64,000 nucleotides of DNA from Botryococcus braunii (Eukaryota > Chlorophyta > Trebouxiophyceae), in contig KV908374.1 of the NCBI GenBank assembly GCA_002005505.1, forward strand, positions 608,533-672,532, written 5' to 3'. The notes beneath the pieces were generated by a model, which searched no databases, was not told the origin of the DNA, and saw only the letters and a program-made list of their open reading frames with translations. A program made the translations under genes and the position numbers. This document shows positions 9,901-22,045 of the stretch, piece after piece. The first letter of the stretch is position 1, and every line of letters begins with the position of its first letter.

Positions 9901-10556
9901 ACGCAGACCATGAAAGCACAGGAACTACTCCATTCATGCTCAACTACGGGCATCATCCATACCTCCCAGCCACGCTCCTACCCAACCTACGGGTTCCGAG
10001 CGCAGCCGGCTTCGTTCAGCGCATGCAGCGTTTGATCAATGAAGCTCGGATGGTACACCGAGTAGCCACCAACCGACAGGCACAGGCAGCCAACACAAAA
10101 CGTAGGGATCTCCAGTTCTCACCAGGGGATTGGGTCCTTCTGTCCTCCAAGGACCTACGTTTTAAGCAAGGCACTCCAAAACTCCTCCCTCGCTGGGTAG
10201 GTCCATTCCAAGTCCACAAGCGCATTGGCAAACAAGCTTATGAGCTAGTTCTGCCTGCACGCTGGAGAATACATGATGTCTTTCATGTATCCAAGTTGGA
10301 ACCCTACCGTAGGGATGGATCAGTTCAACCACCGCCTCCAGCGGAACTTCTCCTTGGAGAAGAGGAATACGAGGTGGACTCCATCGTAGCCCACCGTCGT
10401 GTCAATTCTCGAAATCCCGCCAAGTACGAGTACCTCGTCCAGTGGACAGGTCACTCTCCGGAACACAATACTTGGGAACCACAAGGGAATTTGACCAATG
10501 CTCCTGAAGTGCTCAAGAGGTACTGGGACACAGTCGGTCGCAACGCACCGACATAG
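6936..10556 (+). CDS. pol: Element A Pol polyprotein (PR-RT-RNase H-INT-chromodomain)
   Basis: The open frame follows gag's UGA. Counting residues from 7026: aspartic protease DSGA at 39-42; RT with [13 protein letters not shown] and catalytic YLDD at 389-392; RNase H with HTDAS at 536-540; integrase zinc module starting HDSPYAGH at 758 with CHLC downstream; integrase catalytic Asp828 (MDFITQLP), Asp889 (VSDRD) and Glu925 (GQTE), spacing D-35-E; the GPFQV module; chromodomain from about 1112 ([27 protein letters not shown]). No internal stop or frameshift is seen. The Pro-rich linker 6936-7030 has no ATG, so no separate start is evident. Close relatives here are E and C pol. Confidence 0.93.
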   Translation, partial: RSGPSVSPAPPADVAGISPVPPTPNSHSDELPAPPLLAAHAFHPDPAVQDLTMVFAGQVLDQHGHILFDSGAACNVISSAFVKKHALEVSPRGNVHPQLQLANGTRVNHMGQVTVSVTVQGQRFTRVPCVVLDLAMDWTLILGNPWLRRCRAQLDFDELTIRGYTNKAKPFVLRCAPLDKPCPGSWCQDTKVLVISAVKAKRLVRSGCKSFLSTVTKVDESAMSRPSLVDDILKGYADVFPDEVPGLPPNRPGISHTIPLTDPHGKPPSRPLYRLSRAEFLEAERQTKLLLEKGSIEPSTSPYGAPILFVQKKDGSLRMVIDYRALNKLTVKNKYPMPRIDDTLDQLQGSTVFTSLDLTSGYHQIRITEEDVPKTAFRTPMGLYQWKVLPFGLTNAPATFQTAMNTIFRPYLHKFVLVYLDDILIYSKTPEEHREHLQKVLDLLQEHQLYANLKKCSFAQPEVTYLGHVVSADGIKVDPRKTAAVADFPTPRNLSHLRSFLGLATYFRKFIRNFAMLASPLHRLSRKGVAWVWSPACAAAFQAIKQALTTAPCLVFPDFSQPFEVHTDASLHGLGAVLYQNGRPVAFESRGLTPAEINYATGEQELLAVVHALTVWRCYLEGAPEFRVVTDHKAITYLDSLPTLSRRQTRWAEFLSRFHFRWDHVAGKSNVVADALSRHPALGSDYTPPCGFVNAIVASGVLAPPDSPCLPSPSLSAVLRSGVTSGGGEPTSLSWKDKFVQGYSVDPWFQDADNLKGLLPHEGLFLHDGKVAVPDAFGLRTLLLKEMHDSPYAGHQGVRKTLKLITRHYWWPSMTQEVERYVTTCHLCQKNKARNLKPAGLLQPLGLPLAPWHTVTMDFITQLPSTERGHDAIFVIVDKLSKMVHLVPTTSRATAEQTARLYVDNVWKLHGVPQVIVSDRDPLFTSHFTKALCEILGTKQAMSTAYHPQTDGQTERTNRVLEDMLRMYVSSSQTDWDTKLSCAEFAINNADHESTGTTPFMLNYGHHPYLPATLLPNLRVPSAAGFVQRMQRLINEARMVHRVATNRQAQAANTKRRDLQFSPGDWVLLSSKDLRFKQGTPKLLPRWVGPFQVHKRIGKQAYELVLPARWRIHDVFHVSKLEPYRRDGSVQPPPPAELLLGEEEYEVDSIVAHRRVNSRNPAKYEYLVQWTGHSPEHNTWEPQGNLTNAPEVLKRYWDTVGRNAPT

Positions 10557-10948
10557 GAGGTTCACCAGCGGCCTTGAGCCCCCGCGCCTGCGGGAGGGTC
10601 GTGGTTATTTAGCCGCATACTCGAGTGCACCGAGTATCCTTCCGACTTGCAGGTCAAGTGCTAGCCTTCCTACGCCCACTCCCTCGGGTCCCAGCATAAG
10701 CTGTGCCTTACTGCTGTAGTGACTTAGCTCTTCGAATCAGTGGCGTTTGGCCTGTGGCCGGCGTTACCCCGTTCACTGCGGGCTTATTACTTAGTACACC
10801 CAAGGCAAGTTCGAACCCAAGTCCTCGGGCCTGGTGTCTTCGGGTCGTCGCTCATCAGCTCACCATCTTGTGGATGTGTTACAGTGAGCCTTCCACACTC
10901 ACCCTTTGTTAGCCTCCCAGGAGCTCGGCTAGCTAAGAGGGGGAGAAA
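10557..10948 (+). other. Element A 3' untranslated region and polypurine tract
   Basis: 392 bp without a convincing frame. It ends in AAGAGGGGGAGAAA (10935-10948) immediately before the 3' LTR, the plus-strand primer tract. Elements C and D carry a near-identical AGGAGGGGGAGAA tract. Confidence 0.85.
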
Positions 10949-11118
10949 TGTAACGTACTTCCGGATACGTCCACCCGTCGGATACGGGTCTCACGTGGTC
11001 TTCGACCACGAGGGTGCATACGACCCGGTATGCACCTGTGTGAGGTCATTCTCACACGAGCCTTTGTCTTAGATCTTGCATCTAGCCTTTGTCTTCGTGA
11101 ATTTCCTAGATCATTACA
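10949..11118 (+). repeat. Element A 3' LTR
   Basis: 170 bp, TG...CA, followed by the GTGTT TSD at 11119-11123. Same sequence as the 5' LTR except C at 11055. Confidence 0.93.
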
Positions 11119-13497
11119 GTGTTTCAGAAAATCTTCCAAGACCCTATTCACCCGTTCCGTTTGACCATCTGACTGAGGATGATATGCCGTAGTTCGAGCC
11201 GGCTTGCACCCCGTCAGACTTAGAAGTGTGTTCATGAAATTATTCACAAACCGAGGATCTCGGTCCGAAACAATTTCTTCAGGGAAACCGTGATACTTCC
11301 ATACTTTATCCCTCATCAGAACAGCAACTTCATAAGCATCTGCATTGGTAGTGGTAGGGGCAAAGTGGGCACATTTGCTCAACCTGTCAACCACTACCCA
11401 TATTGCGTTATGCCCGTGTTTGCTTTTAGGCAGTCCCGTGATGAAATCCATTGAGATGCTTTGCCATTTCCTTGTGGGGATTTGTAAAGGGTGTAAGAGT
11501 CCTGCGGGTAACTGGTTTGAGGCCTTCACCCGCTGGCATGAATCACAATACTTCACATACTCCCGCACATCCTCCGCCATTCCCGGCCACCACCAGTCCC
11601 GCTTCACTAGATCATACATCTTCGCAAAGCCTGGATGACCAACAGAAGGAGGTTCATGCAAAGCTTTCAATATGTCCTGCCGCAGATTCCTAGCAACTGG
11701 ACCTTCCTTATCCCGGACTTCATAAAATGCAGGCACATATTTTCTTCCCTCCCTTCCAAATTCCCAAACCCCGTCCGTAAAGTGAACTTTTCTCCTATTT
11801 GCCCTTGTTCCCAACCACGAATCATGTGCGTAAGCACCCTTCAACAATTCCAAGAAGGTGTCACACCCGTCAGACCCGAGGGTGATGGAGCCCGAGCGGG
11901 CCCTCCCGTCCCCATCCATCGAGGTTGCAATGGTCCCCTTCCCGGGGTTGGGCTCCGTGGAGACGTTGCGCTGCTGTTGTCCCTGGAGCTGTCCCTGGAG
12001 GACTGGGTTCCTGGACAACGCATCCGCAACGTTAGTCTTTCCAGGCTCCCAAACCCAAAGAATGTTGAACTCCTGCAACTTCTCAGCCCACCGTGCCCTC
12101 CGAGGGCTTAAACCAACCTGTTGCTGAAGAAAAGTGTTACACTTATGATCTGTGGTGACAGTGACTTGTTTCCCTAGGACATAACATCTCCATTCAGTCA
12201 AGGCATACACTACAGCAAGTAACTCCCTCTCAGTTGCAGAATAGTTCCTTTCTGCACTATTGAGCTTCTTACTGTAATAAGCAATGACTCGACCTTCCTG
12301 CAATAGTACAGCGCCAACCCCAAAATCACTCGCATCACAAATTACCTGGAAGGGTTCACGAAGGTCTGGCAGTGATAGTATGGGTGCCTGTATTAATGCA
12401 TCCTTGAGAGCCGCAAGGGCCTCATCTTGCTCCTTTCCCCAAGTCCAAGAACTTTTGCTACTGGACAGTTTAGTCAAAGGAGCAGCAAGTGAGTTGAACC
12501 CCTGAATAAATTTTCGAAAATAATTTGCAAGCCCCAAAAATCTACGCACGTCGGTGACGTTTTGGGGTGTGGGCCAATCCTTGACTACCTCCACTTTTTG
12601 GGGGTCCACTTTCAATCCATCCTTGCCAATGATATGCCCGAGGTATTTGAGTTCTGAGCATAAGAATTCACATTTGGCAAGTTTTGCAAACAATTCCTTT
12701 TCCCGAAGGCGTTGGAACACCTTCCGAAGATGAGCATAATGCTCCTCTTCATCCCGACTGAAAATTAGAACATCGTCAAGGTACACTACCACAAACCCTT
12801 CCCTTATGAAATCATGAAAGATTTCATTCATTAGGCGTTGAAAGGTAGCGGGGGCGTTGGTGAGTCCAAAAGGAAGCACTAAGAACTCATACAGCCCAAA
12901 GGGTGTTCGAAACGCTGTTTTAGGAATGTCTTCCTCCTTTAGCCTTACTTGATGATAACCACTGAGGAGGTCCAGACTAGAGAAAATCTTAGCACCTTTA
13001 AGTTTATCAAGCAAGTCGTCTATGCGAGGGAGAGGGTACCTATCATGAATGGTGATTTTATTTAATGCCCTGTAGTCTATAACCATTCGGTATGTGCCCT
13101 CCTTCTTCCTCACAAACAAGACCGGTGAAGCATATGGTGAACATGAGGGGCGTATGTGTCCCTTAGAAAGTAGTTCATCCACAGTTCGCTCACATTCCTC
13201 AGTTTCTTCCACGGACAAGCGGTAAGCAGGACGGTTTGGAGGAGTTATTCCTTCCTGCACATTAATAGTGTGATAGACTTGTCGGTGTGGGGGTAGTCCT
13301 GGTAGCCCAGTTGGAAAAATGTCCTTGTACTCCAGGAGCAAGTGTGCTAGCCGCTCAGGCTTTTTAGCACAAATTTCCTCTAGAGGGTCCGAAGGCTTAC
13401 CCGTGGTGACCTCGGATTCTCCCTCTTCCTCTTCCTTTTCCTCTTCCCTTTCCTCTTCCTCTTCCACTTCCTTCTCCACTTCTAGGCAACTCTCCAT
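11119..13497 (-). pseudogene. Element B pol: RT, RNase H and integrase core
   Basis: The minus-strand frame opens with an acidic Glu-rich stretch, then shows RT ([31 protein letters not shown]), RNase H (CDASDFGVGAVLLQ), the integrase HHCC zinc module (HEPPSVGHPG to CDSCQRVKA) and the catalytic core with MDFITGLP, VSDRDPRF and [13 protein letters not shown]. It ends at element A's TSD and resumes at 5232. The long frame's C-terminal residues after position 11119 are read from A's LTR. Upstream, protease lies in a different frame (13482-14376), overlapping by 16 bases. That could be a one-base indel in the repetitive acidic segment or a genuine frame change. Confidence 0.88.
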
Positions 13498-14376
13498 ATC
13501 CGGGACGTGCCCGAGGTATCCCCCGGCGCAGAGTTGTGTAAGGAAGTCCCGGATGACTCCGTCGAGGGGTCGTCCATGTCCACCAAAGGTGGCATCTCTT
13601 CCTGTTCATCCCAACCAACATGTTCATCCTTGGCCATGACATTGAACAAGCAGGTTTTCCAATGATCCCGTTTCCCTTTCCTGGTGTTTCCTAATTTGAT
13701 TCCCCATCCCAACTTCTTTCCCAAGCCTTTGCCATGTTTGTTTAACAAGACCCATTTGTTATTGTGTCTAATATGAGCCTTGCCAGCTCTCACATTAACA
13801 TTAGCATGTCGTGGTGCTAGCCAATCCTGTCCCAAAATAATGTCAATTCCTTCCATTATTGAGTCACACACAAGAAAGGAGTGTCTCGTAATGATAGATG
13901 GAGCAAACCGGACACTCAAATCCACTTTCCCATTTGTGTGTGTTACTGTCCCATCAGCAAGTGTGACGGGTGAAGTCCTCTTGTTATACCTCAAACCTTG
14001 CAAAACTTTTTCCCGGACAAAAGAGTGTGTGGCCCCGGTGTCCATTAAAGCTTTACATTGTTGTCCCCTTGCCATGACGGGAAATGTGAGGTTAAGAGGT
14101 GCAGCACTTGACGTTGAACCCAACTGACAAGATGCTTTGGGTGCTGCATAAGCTAAAACAAAGGAAAAAGGAAATGTACATTGCTGTCCTTGAAAAGAAA
14201 AGCATTCCCCTTTTGCGCCCCTAGCAAGAATTTTCAGGTTTGCGCGAGAGCGTAACCGCAAAAAGAAACTCCTACTTTTCCACACCTTCTGGCCTATCAC
14301 AAAGCATGCACTGACTTGTGAGTTTTCTTTTCGTTCAGCAAGAAAAGATTCAATACAAGTCTCAGCTTTGTGTTTG
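13482..14376 (-). pseudogene. Element B pol: protease region
   Basis: A minus-strand frame with the retropepsin-type active site MDTGATHSF and a flap-like ILGQDWL block. It continues from the short pol start at 60408-60321 once the C/D block is removed, in the -1 frame relative to gag. It ends at a TAG at 13482-13484, and RT continues in the next frame from ATG 13497. The first residues of the apparent ORF (14444-14377) are read from the inserted D LTR and are not B sequence. Confidence 0.8.
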
Positions 14377-15812
14377 TGTAATATTCTTGCAAAGGATGGC
14401 CGTGCACCGACGAAAGTGCTAGTATGGTCCGAACACCATACCATATACTGTGCGAGCCTACGAGGCTACACCCAGTACCAATGTACCGCCCGGCACGTGC
14501 AGGGACGAGCCCCGGCACCGTCTGCCTACCGGCGCGCTACATTCTCCCCCTCCTAGGTGACCAAGCTCCTGCGAGGTCCTAAGAGGAGATGTCTAGAGAG
14601 TTGCTTTTATGCCTTATGTGAGAAGACACCCTAGAGAATCGCTTCAACGCCTCGTGGAACTTGTAGCGCAACCATCAGCCAAAGGCCGTCATCATATGGT
14701 CACTCCCCTATGGGGTACACAGCTCTCACCTCCCAACGTAAGCCTCATCTCTCTTTCTCTTCTCACTATCCAGCGTAAGCTTCCTCTCTCCCTCTCTCCT
14801 CCCCCCAAAGACACGTTGCCCACCACGAGGCCCACGTGGTGAACGGGTCTATGGACCAATGCCAGGCAAGGAGCAGAGGCAACTGGGCCAGGCAGACAAA
14901 AGAAGTGTCTAATGTGCCGCAACACAAAAGAACAAATCCTTCATTAAGCAATGATGGAAGCAAAACCAGCATGCAAAGCTCAATCCACATTTATGGCATT
15001 TTCCAACGGCCCCATAAATGCAGTACTAAGCAAACCGAGCACTAAAAGAGACTGTGAAAATAGAAAGCATTTTCAGCTCCATGCTACTCGGCGCCAATCA
15101 ACAAAGCAAGACCTCGTCATATCCGTGTAAGATCGGCATCTGGAAAAGTTGACACTTTACCACAGAAATCCCAACGATATGCTCGAAACACCAAAGTTTC
15201 ATTAAGGCAATGCAAGTTGAAAAACAATTGCAAAGGATTAGCAACCCAAAGCAAACCAAACGAGGGGAAGCGCACACTCACCATCGTGAAGTGCCACCTT
15301 CCTCCCCCACCGTCCCCACGGAAACGGCGGAGCCAAACGCCATTAGAAAGATTACAGAAAAATCCGAACTTTCTTGCTTGGATCCACACACCAAGCTTGG
15401 CGTCGACCTTCGTAGGCCAGAACCATCCCCGTCATCCGAACTTATATGGGTGCGAAGAACGGATTCTCCCAACCAAAGTCCGTGAAGGTGATACCAAGGT
15501 GTTGTTGATCCGTCGATCTAGTGGGAAACAACCCAAATACGACGACAGGCAGGAACGAAGACACACTTAAGTATCGACACCATCCGCAAGACACACTAAA
15601 GCGTCAATCGGGATCAACAACCAACATCGCAAGTCCACCGACTTGGATATGGGCCACCAAAATGTAATATTCTTGCAAAGGATGGCCGTGCACCGACGAA
15701 AGTGCTAGTATGGTCCGAACACCATACCATATACTGTGCGAGCCTACGAGGCTACACCCAGTACCAATGTACCGCCCGGCACGTGCAGGGACGAGCCCCG
15801 GCACCGTCTGCC
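14377..15812 (-). mobile_element. D1: non-coding LTR element, 5' LTR truncated
   Basis: The 3' LTR (14377-14541, 165 bp) starts TGTAGCGCGCC on the minus strand and ends AATATTACA. The internal part (14542-15662, 1,121 bp) starts after the 5' LTR with TTTTGGTGGCCC and ends with the AGGAGGGGGAGAA polypurine tract. The 5' LTR copy (15663-15812) lacks its outer 15 bp, where the sequence switches at CTGCC into a C element tail. No frame in the internal part carries a retroelement motif. The LTR, PBS region, about 600 bp of leader and the polypurine tract match C, so D is probably mobilised by C-type proteins. Confidence 0.85.
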
Positions 15813-16220
15813 CTTTGGGCCCCGTCACTGCGGGATTTTGGTCTAGGCGTACCATAGAGATACCTCAGGCAAGTGTACACCCAGGCTGGCAGTTGCGGCT
15901 GCGGTTTGGTGTCTGGAGGAGACTCACCGGCTCAATGTATAAGATATAGAAGTGTAGCAGTGACCTTCTATATGCCTCTGCCTGTGACTGTGGCTTGCTT
16001 CGGCAGGCCTCCCGGGAGCTCGGTCACCTAGGAGGGGGAGAATGTAGCGCGCCGGTAGGCAGACGGTGCCGGGGATCGGCCCGCACGTGCCGGGCGGTAC
16101 ATTGGTACTGGGTGTAGCCTCATAGGCTCGCACTATATATGGTATGGTGCTCGGACCATACTAGCACTTTCGTCGGTGCAGGGCCATCCTTTCCAAGAAT
16201 ATTACATTTTGGTGGCCCAT
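15808..16220 (+). repeat. C element 3' tail, LTR (+) and primer-site stub
   Basis: C tail 15808-16042 ends in the polypurine tract. The LTR at 16043-16206 is 164 bp, with one C lost in the GATCGGCCCG run. The first 14 bp of leader (TTTTGGTGGCCCAT) follow, then an abrupt switch at 16221 to gag in the opposite orientation. This junction recurs exactly at 26347/26348. Confidence 0.85.
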
Positions 16221-19200
16221 GAAGGTCCCGTGCCCGGGCTTGTCTTCTTGCCAGAAGACCCCTTCTTGGCCTCTTGCCAGGGCAGTCGTCGGCGTGAACA
16301 GATGTACACTCCACGTGTACACATTCCCACGAAGAAGCAGTGAAGTCGCTAACTTCAGGGCGGATAGTAGGGGCAGGGGCTGGACGACACTTAGCCACCA
16401 AGTCAGGGGACGTTCTGTGATCACGCGAACGTATGGGTAAACCACGACCCCCCGGTGACGCAGCTTGACAGGCTCGTGCTGCTGTGTTTCCCCTAGTCAA
16501 CCTTCCCACGACGACGTGCCCCGCCTCTTGGTGCCCGTGCGTTGACTTTGTCCCAGTATCCCTTTACAACATTGGGAGCATTTGCCAAATTCCGTTCCTC
16601 TTCCCAGGTGTCATGCTCTGACGAGGAACCCGTCCAGCGGACAAGGTACTCATACTTGGGACGGCCACGTGAATTGACACGACGGTGGTCCATTAAGGCT
16701 TCCACCTCCTACTCATCCTCCCCCTCCAGCACCTCTGCCGGTGGTGGGGGTTGCATCGAACCATCCCGACGGTAGCGTTCCAGGTTGGAGACATAAAAGA
16801 CATCATGAATCCGCCATCGTGCTGGGAGGTCAAGCTCATAAGCTTGGGTACCCACACGTTTCACCACTTGGAACGGCCCTACCCAACGCGGGAGGAGCTT
16901 GGGCGTGCCCACCTTGAAACGAAGGTTCTTTGAGGAGAGGCGGACCCAGTCCCCCACACCAAATTGAACTTTCCTTCGTTTGGTGTTGGCATACTGCGCT
17001 TGTCTCGCAGTGGCCACCCGATGGGTCATCCTGGCCTCATTGATGAGGCGTTGCATGCCCTGAACAAAGTCAGACGCACCAGGTACCCGTCTGTTGGGGA
17101 GAATCGTGACTGGCAGGTGGGGTTGAAACCCGTAGTTCAGCAAGAACGGGCGAGGACCCCATGGATTCGTGATCGCAATTATTGATCGCGAATTCTGCAC
17201 AGACCAACTTCTCATCCTAATCATCCTGGGACTTGGCCACATACATGCGTAGCATGTCCTCGAGCACTCGATTCACTCGCTCAGTCTGCCCATCCGTTTG
17301 CGGATGGTAGGCTGTCGACATGGCTTGTCGAGTCCCAATGGATTGACACAAGGCTCTAGAAAAGTGGCTGGTGAAGAGCTTATCTCTATCAGATACCACC
17401 ACTTGGGGAACACCATGCAACTTCCACACATTGTCAACGTACAGCTTAGCCGTATACTAAGCCGTAGCTTTGGTGGTTGTTGGCATAAGATGCACCATCT
17501 TGGTCAGCTTATCCACTACGACGAAAATGGCATCATGACCCTTGCCTGTTCTAGGCAGTTGGGTAATGAGATCCATAGTCACCGTGTGCCAAGGATTCAG
17601 CGGCAACTCTATAGGTTGCAGCAACCCCGCAGGCAAAGTGTTCCGAGCCTTGTTCTTCTGACACAAGTGGCACGTTAGCACGTAACGTTCGATGTCAGCA
17701 AGCATGGTAGGCCACCAATAATGGCGCCTTACCAAGGCCAAGGTTTTCTTCACTCCTTGATGGCCAGCATACGGGCTATCATGCAGTTCCTTAAGGATGT
17801 GAGCTCGCAGCCCAAAAGCATCCGGAACCACGGCCTTCCCTTCCCTCAGAAGGAAGCCGTTAAAGTCTAGCAGACCTTCAACATTCTGCTTATCTTGGAA
17901 CCATGGGTCTTGAGAAGACCCTGGACAAATTTGTCCTTCCAAGATAGAGCAACCCCGGCGGCGGCACTCCCCTCCCCCGCAGAGCGGATAGTACCAACCA
18001 AGGCACAAAGAGAGAGCGTTGGCAGACAACGGTGCGCCGGGTGCGAACACCCACCAATCACCACGCCATTGATGATTGGACAAGGAGCCTCGTAGTCGGA
18101 CGGATGCCGACTCAAAGCGTCAGCCACCACATTGGACGTCCCTGGGGCATAGTCCATGCGAAAATTGAACCGCGAAAGGAACTCAGCCCACCTGGTTTGC
18201 CGTCTACTTAAAGTAGGCAAAGTGTCCAAGTAAGGGATAGCCTTGTGGTCCGTGACCACACGAAACTCAGGGGCCCCCTCCAGGTAGCACCTCCAGACTG
18301 TCAATGCATGCACCACAGCGAGAAGTTCTTGCTCCCTAGTAGGATAGTTAACCTCAGCGGGAGTCAAACGACGACTCTCGTAGGCAACTGGGCGACCCTC
18401 CTGGTACAACACGGCCCCCAACCCTGCCAAAGACGCATCGCAATGGACCTCAAACGGCTTTGAGAAGTCAGGATACGCTAAGCAAGGTGCATGTGTCAAG
18501 GCATGTTTAATCTCGGTAAACGCCCGAACACACCCAGCACTCCATACCCAGGTCACACCTTGGCGTAGGAGTCTGTACAGTGGCGATGCAAGTGCTGCAA
18601 AATTGCGAACAAACTTGCGAAAGTAAGTTGCCAGCCCCAGGAAAGACCGCAACTCGCCAACATTCTTCGGTGTGCTCCAATTAGCAACTGAAGCCACCTT
18701 ACGTGGGTCCACTTTAATCCCATCTGCTGAGACTAAATGGCCCAAGTACTCCAGCTCATCCTTGGCGAAAGAGCACTTCTTTAGGTTAGCATACAACTTA
18801 TGCTGCCGCAACAGTTCAAGGACTTTGCGGAGATGCTCCCTATGCTCTTCAATGGACTTGCTGTAGATGAGGATGTCATCAAGGTACACGAGCACAAACT
18901 TGTGCAGGTAAGGAGCAAAGATAGCAATCATGGCAGTTTGAAACGTGGCCGGGGCATTAGTCAGCCCAAATGGCAAAACCCGCCACTCGAACAACCCCGC
19001 GGGTGTTCTGAAAGCTGTCTTTGGCATATCCTCATCTGTGATCCGGATCTGGTGATAGCCAGACGTGAGGTCAAGACTAGAGAACACTGTAGAACCCTGC
19101 AGTTGATCAAGAGTTTCATCGATACGAGGCATCGGATACCTGTTCTTGACCGTCTGTCGATTCAAAGCTCGGTAATCAATGACCATCCGGAGGATTCCAT

Positions 19201-21503
19201 CCTTCTTTTGCACAAAAAGAATGGGCGCACCATAGGGTGATGTAGACGGCTGTATATACCCTTTGTCCAACAATAGCTTTGTCTGGCGTAACGCCTCATC
19301 ATACTCTCAGCGTGAAAGCCGGTACAACGGACGAGACGGTGGACGAGCATGTGGATCGCTCAAGGGTATAGTGTGTCTAACCCCTTGCCTCTCAGGCGGA
19401 AGGTGCGGGACATCTTCAGGGAAAACATCTTGGAATTCACTGAGTATGTCAACAACAGGAGAGTTGGGAGAAGGAATGGAGACATTCGGATCGGTAGATA
19501 GATCGGTTACAATTGCCAGAAAGGACTGGCAGCCCTTCCTGCTTAACCTTCTAGCCTGCACTGCAGACAAAACCAATCTAGGCACATCCTCCACTTCTGA
19601 ACCCTTCAAAGGCCTCTCCTCCTTAGGCGGGCAACGCAAAACGAACGGCTTGTTCTTTCTTGTATACCCCCTAACGGTGTCCTCTTCAAACATGAGATTT
19701 GCACGGAATGTCTTTAACCAGGGAGTCCCCAACAGCACATTCCAATCCATGGCAAAGTCTAGCACAAGACACGACACCTTAGCAAACTGTACCCCCTGGA
19801 TGACATTGTCTAAGACAGCACATCCGATGTGGTTTACAGTTCTCCCGTCAGCCAACTTAATGCTTAAAGAATCCCCCTTCGGCGGCACAATCTCCAAGTG
19901 AAGGGCTTTAGCAAAGTCTGCACTGACCACATTGCAAGAAGCTCCCGAGTCCAGCATCGCCGTGGCCTTGCTCCCCTGCACCTCGGCAGGAAACACCAAG
20001 CTGTGACACGGCTTCTTGACAAGCAAATGCATGAATAGACGTCAAACATGCAAGGCTTACATCGCCAAGCGAAGGCCCACACCTTCAAGCATAAGAAGGT
20101 CCCGTGCCCGGGCTTGTCTTCTTGCCAGAAGACCCCTTCTTGGCCTCTTGCCGGGGCAGTCGAATACAAAGTGGTCTGGGTTGCATCTGAAGCAAACTCC
20201 CCGAGCCAGCTTGCATGTTGCCTCCCGCATGTCCAGGCTTAGGCCATGCTTCTTTTGAAGCTTGGCCAAGTGCCGTATGCCTCCTGTAGGAGGTGGTTGC
20301 TGGCAGGATGCTTTGTCCCCCGGTCCCGAGGAATTTCCCCTTCCTCGCGTTCAGCCACCTTCTCCTTTTCCTTGGAGACACCTGAGCACATCGCCTACAA
20401 AGATTCAGCATATGTGGTAGCTTCACCACCCCCGCCACATCGCTCATTGCACGCCACACCGGCAACTTGCATAGTGAGGTGAAGCAGAGCGGGTTTCAGA
20501 CTAGCCCAAGAGGACAAATCTTTCATGAGGCAATGATGGAAGCCAAACCCCCACGTAAAGCTCAACCACATTTATGGCAGCTCCCAAAGCCCCATAAATG
20601 CACAAAATCTTAATTGAAGAACCCGATTGCCGTGGAACCCCGAACCAAATCGACCATCCACGCAAAGTTTGTGTTCAATCAACAAGATGCCACAAATCCA
20701 GCCGAGCACTAAACAGCCTTTCAAAAGAGAAAGCTTTTCAGTTCCATGCTACTCGGTGTCAATCAACAAAGCAAGACCGCGTCATATCCGTGTAATATCC
20801 GTGTAGGATCGGCATCCGGAAAAGTTGACACTTTACCACCGAAATCCCAACGATATGCTCGAAACACCAAAGTTTCATCAAGGCAATGCAAGTTGATAAC
20901 ATTTGCAAAGGGTTAGCAACCCAAAGTACACCAAATGAGGGGAAGCGTACACTCACTATCGTGAAGTGCCATCTTCCTCCCCCACCGTCCCCACGGAGAC
21001 GACGGAGCCAAACGCCATTAGAAAGATTACAGAAAAAATCCGTACTTTCTGGCTTGGATCCACACACCAAGCGCGGCGTCGACCCTCGCAGGCCACAACC
21101 ATCCCCGTCATCGGAACTTATATGGGTGCGAAGAATGGATTCTCCCAACCAAAGTCCATGAACTAGATACCAAGATGTTGTTGATCCTTCGATCTAGTGG
21201 GAAACAACCCAAATAGAACGACAGGCAACAACGAAGACACACTGAAGCATCGACACCATCCGCAAGACACACTTAAGCGTCAAACAGGATCAACAACCAA
21301 CATCGCAAATCCACCGACTTGGATATGGGCCACCAAAATGTAATATTCTTGCAAAGGATGGCCGTGCACCGACGAAAGTGCTAGTATGGTCCGTACACCA
21401 TACCATATACTGTGCGAGCCTACGAGGCTACACCCAGTACCAATGTACCGCCCGGCACGTGCAGGGACGAGCACCGGCACCGTCTGCCTACCGGCGCGCT
21501 ACA
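16221..21503 (-). pseudogene. C1: chromovirus pol element, alpha type, disabled
   Basis: A gag scrap (16221-16288) meets the C tail at GGGCAGTCG; the copy then runs on the minus strand from tail to 5' LTR (21503-21339). Domains in sense order: leader, gag zinc knuckle (20269-20057, CFRCNPDHFVFDC), protease DSGAS (20032-19307), RT/RNase H (19273-17867, YLDDILIYS), integrase HHCC and core, chromodomain (16705-16493). Lesions: TGA after RLSR near 19310, frameshift near 17920, TAG after TKATA (17457), TAG after AKSQDD (17217), frameshift after HESMGSS, TAG in the chromodomain start (16706). Gag has no recognisable capsid domain. Most lesions recur in the other C copies. Confidence 0.88.
21339..21503 (-). 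repeat. C/D LTR shared between C1 and D2
   Basis: 165 bp, TG...CA. It serves as 5' LTR of C1 on its left and as 3' LTR of the D fragment on its right, the arrangement expected from recombination between LTRs of adjacent elements. Confidence 0.85.
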
Positions 21504-22045
21504 TTCTCCCCCTCCTAGGTGACCAAGCTCCTGCGAGGTCCTAAGAGGAGATGTCTAGAGAGTTGCTTTTATGCCTTATGTGAGAAGACACCCTAGAGAA
21601 TCGCTTCAACGCCTCGTGGAACTTGTAGCGCAACCATCAGCCAAAGGCCGTCATCATATGGTCACTCCCCTATGGGGTACACAGCTCTCACCTCCCAACG
21701 TAAGCCTCATCTCTCTTTCTCTTCTCACTATCCAGCGTAAGCTTCCTCTCTCCCTCTCTCCTCCCCCCAGAGACACGTTGCCCACCACGAGGCCCACGTG
21801 GTGAACGGGTCTATGGACCAATGCCAGGCAAGGAGCAGAGGCAACTGGGCCAGGCAGACAAAAGAAGTGTCTAATGTGCCGCAACACAAAAGAACAAATC
21901 CTTCATTATGCAATGATGGAAGCAAAACCAGCATGCAAAGCTCAATCCACATTTATGGCATTTTCCAACGGCCCCATAAATGCAGTACTAAGCAAACCGA
22001 GCACTAAAAGAGACTGTGAAAATAGAAAGTATTTTCAGCTCCATG
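21504..22045 (-). repeat. D2: 3' half of a D element
   Basis: It runs from the polypurine tract through the D-specific region and stops within the leader at CAGCTCCATG. There the sequence switches to C gag on the plus strand. It forms the spacer between the inverted copies C1 (-) and C2 (+). Confidence 0.82.

Larger units (their letters stand above)
5233..11118 (+). mobile_element. Element A: intact Ty3/gypsy chromovirus (5,886 bp)
   Basis: Both LTRs (170 bp, TG...CA) are present, differing at one position by eye (T at 5339, C at 11055). TSD GTGTT flanks the element at 5228-5232 and 11119-11123. It sits antisense to B's integrase, between the conserved catalytic core and the C-terminal module. 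It has a PBS, a full gag with zinc knuckle, a full pol with all catalytic motifs, a chromodomain and a polypurine tract. The only interruption is the in-frame UGA between gag and pol. This is the one element in the window that could still be autonomous. Confidence 0.93.

Noticed and set aside
13397..13642. Arg/Gly-rich ORF (RGRGKGRGKGRG)
   Set aside because: It is an out-of-frame reading of the repetitive acidic coding segment of B pol.
14377..14444. N-terminal extension of B protease (MVWCSDH...)
   Set aside because: These codons are the antisense of the inserted LTR; B sequence starts at 14376.
14692..14990. Small conserved ORFs in D elements (for example MLRHIRHFF...)
   Set aside because: They repeat only because the DNA repeats, both strands are open to similar degrees, and there are no motifs. 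I treat D as non-coding.
15278..15472. Conserved leader ORF MGESVLRTHISS... in C and D
   Set aside because: The frame differs between C and D copies because of indels, which is not the pattern of a conserved protein. The DNA is more likely a packaging leader.
16120..16509. Host gene candidates among 60-130-residue ORFs in C tails
   Set aside because: They lie in C 3' untranslated sequence, recur with every C copy and lack motifs.
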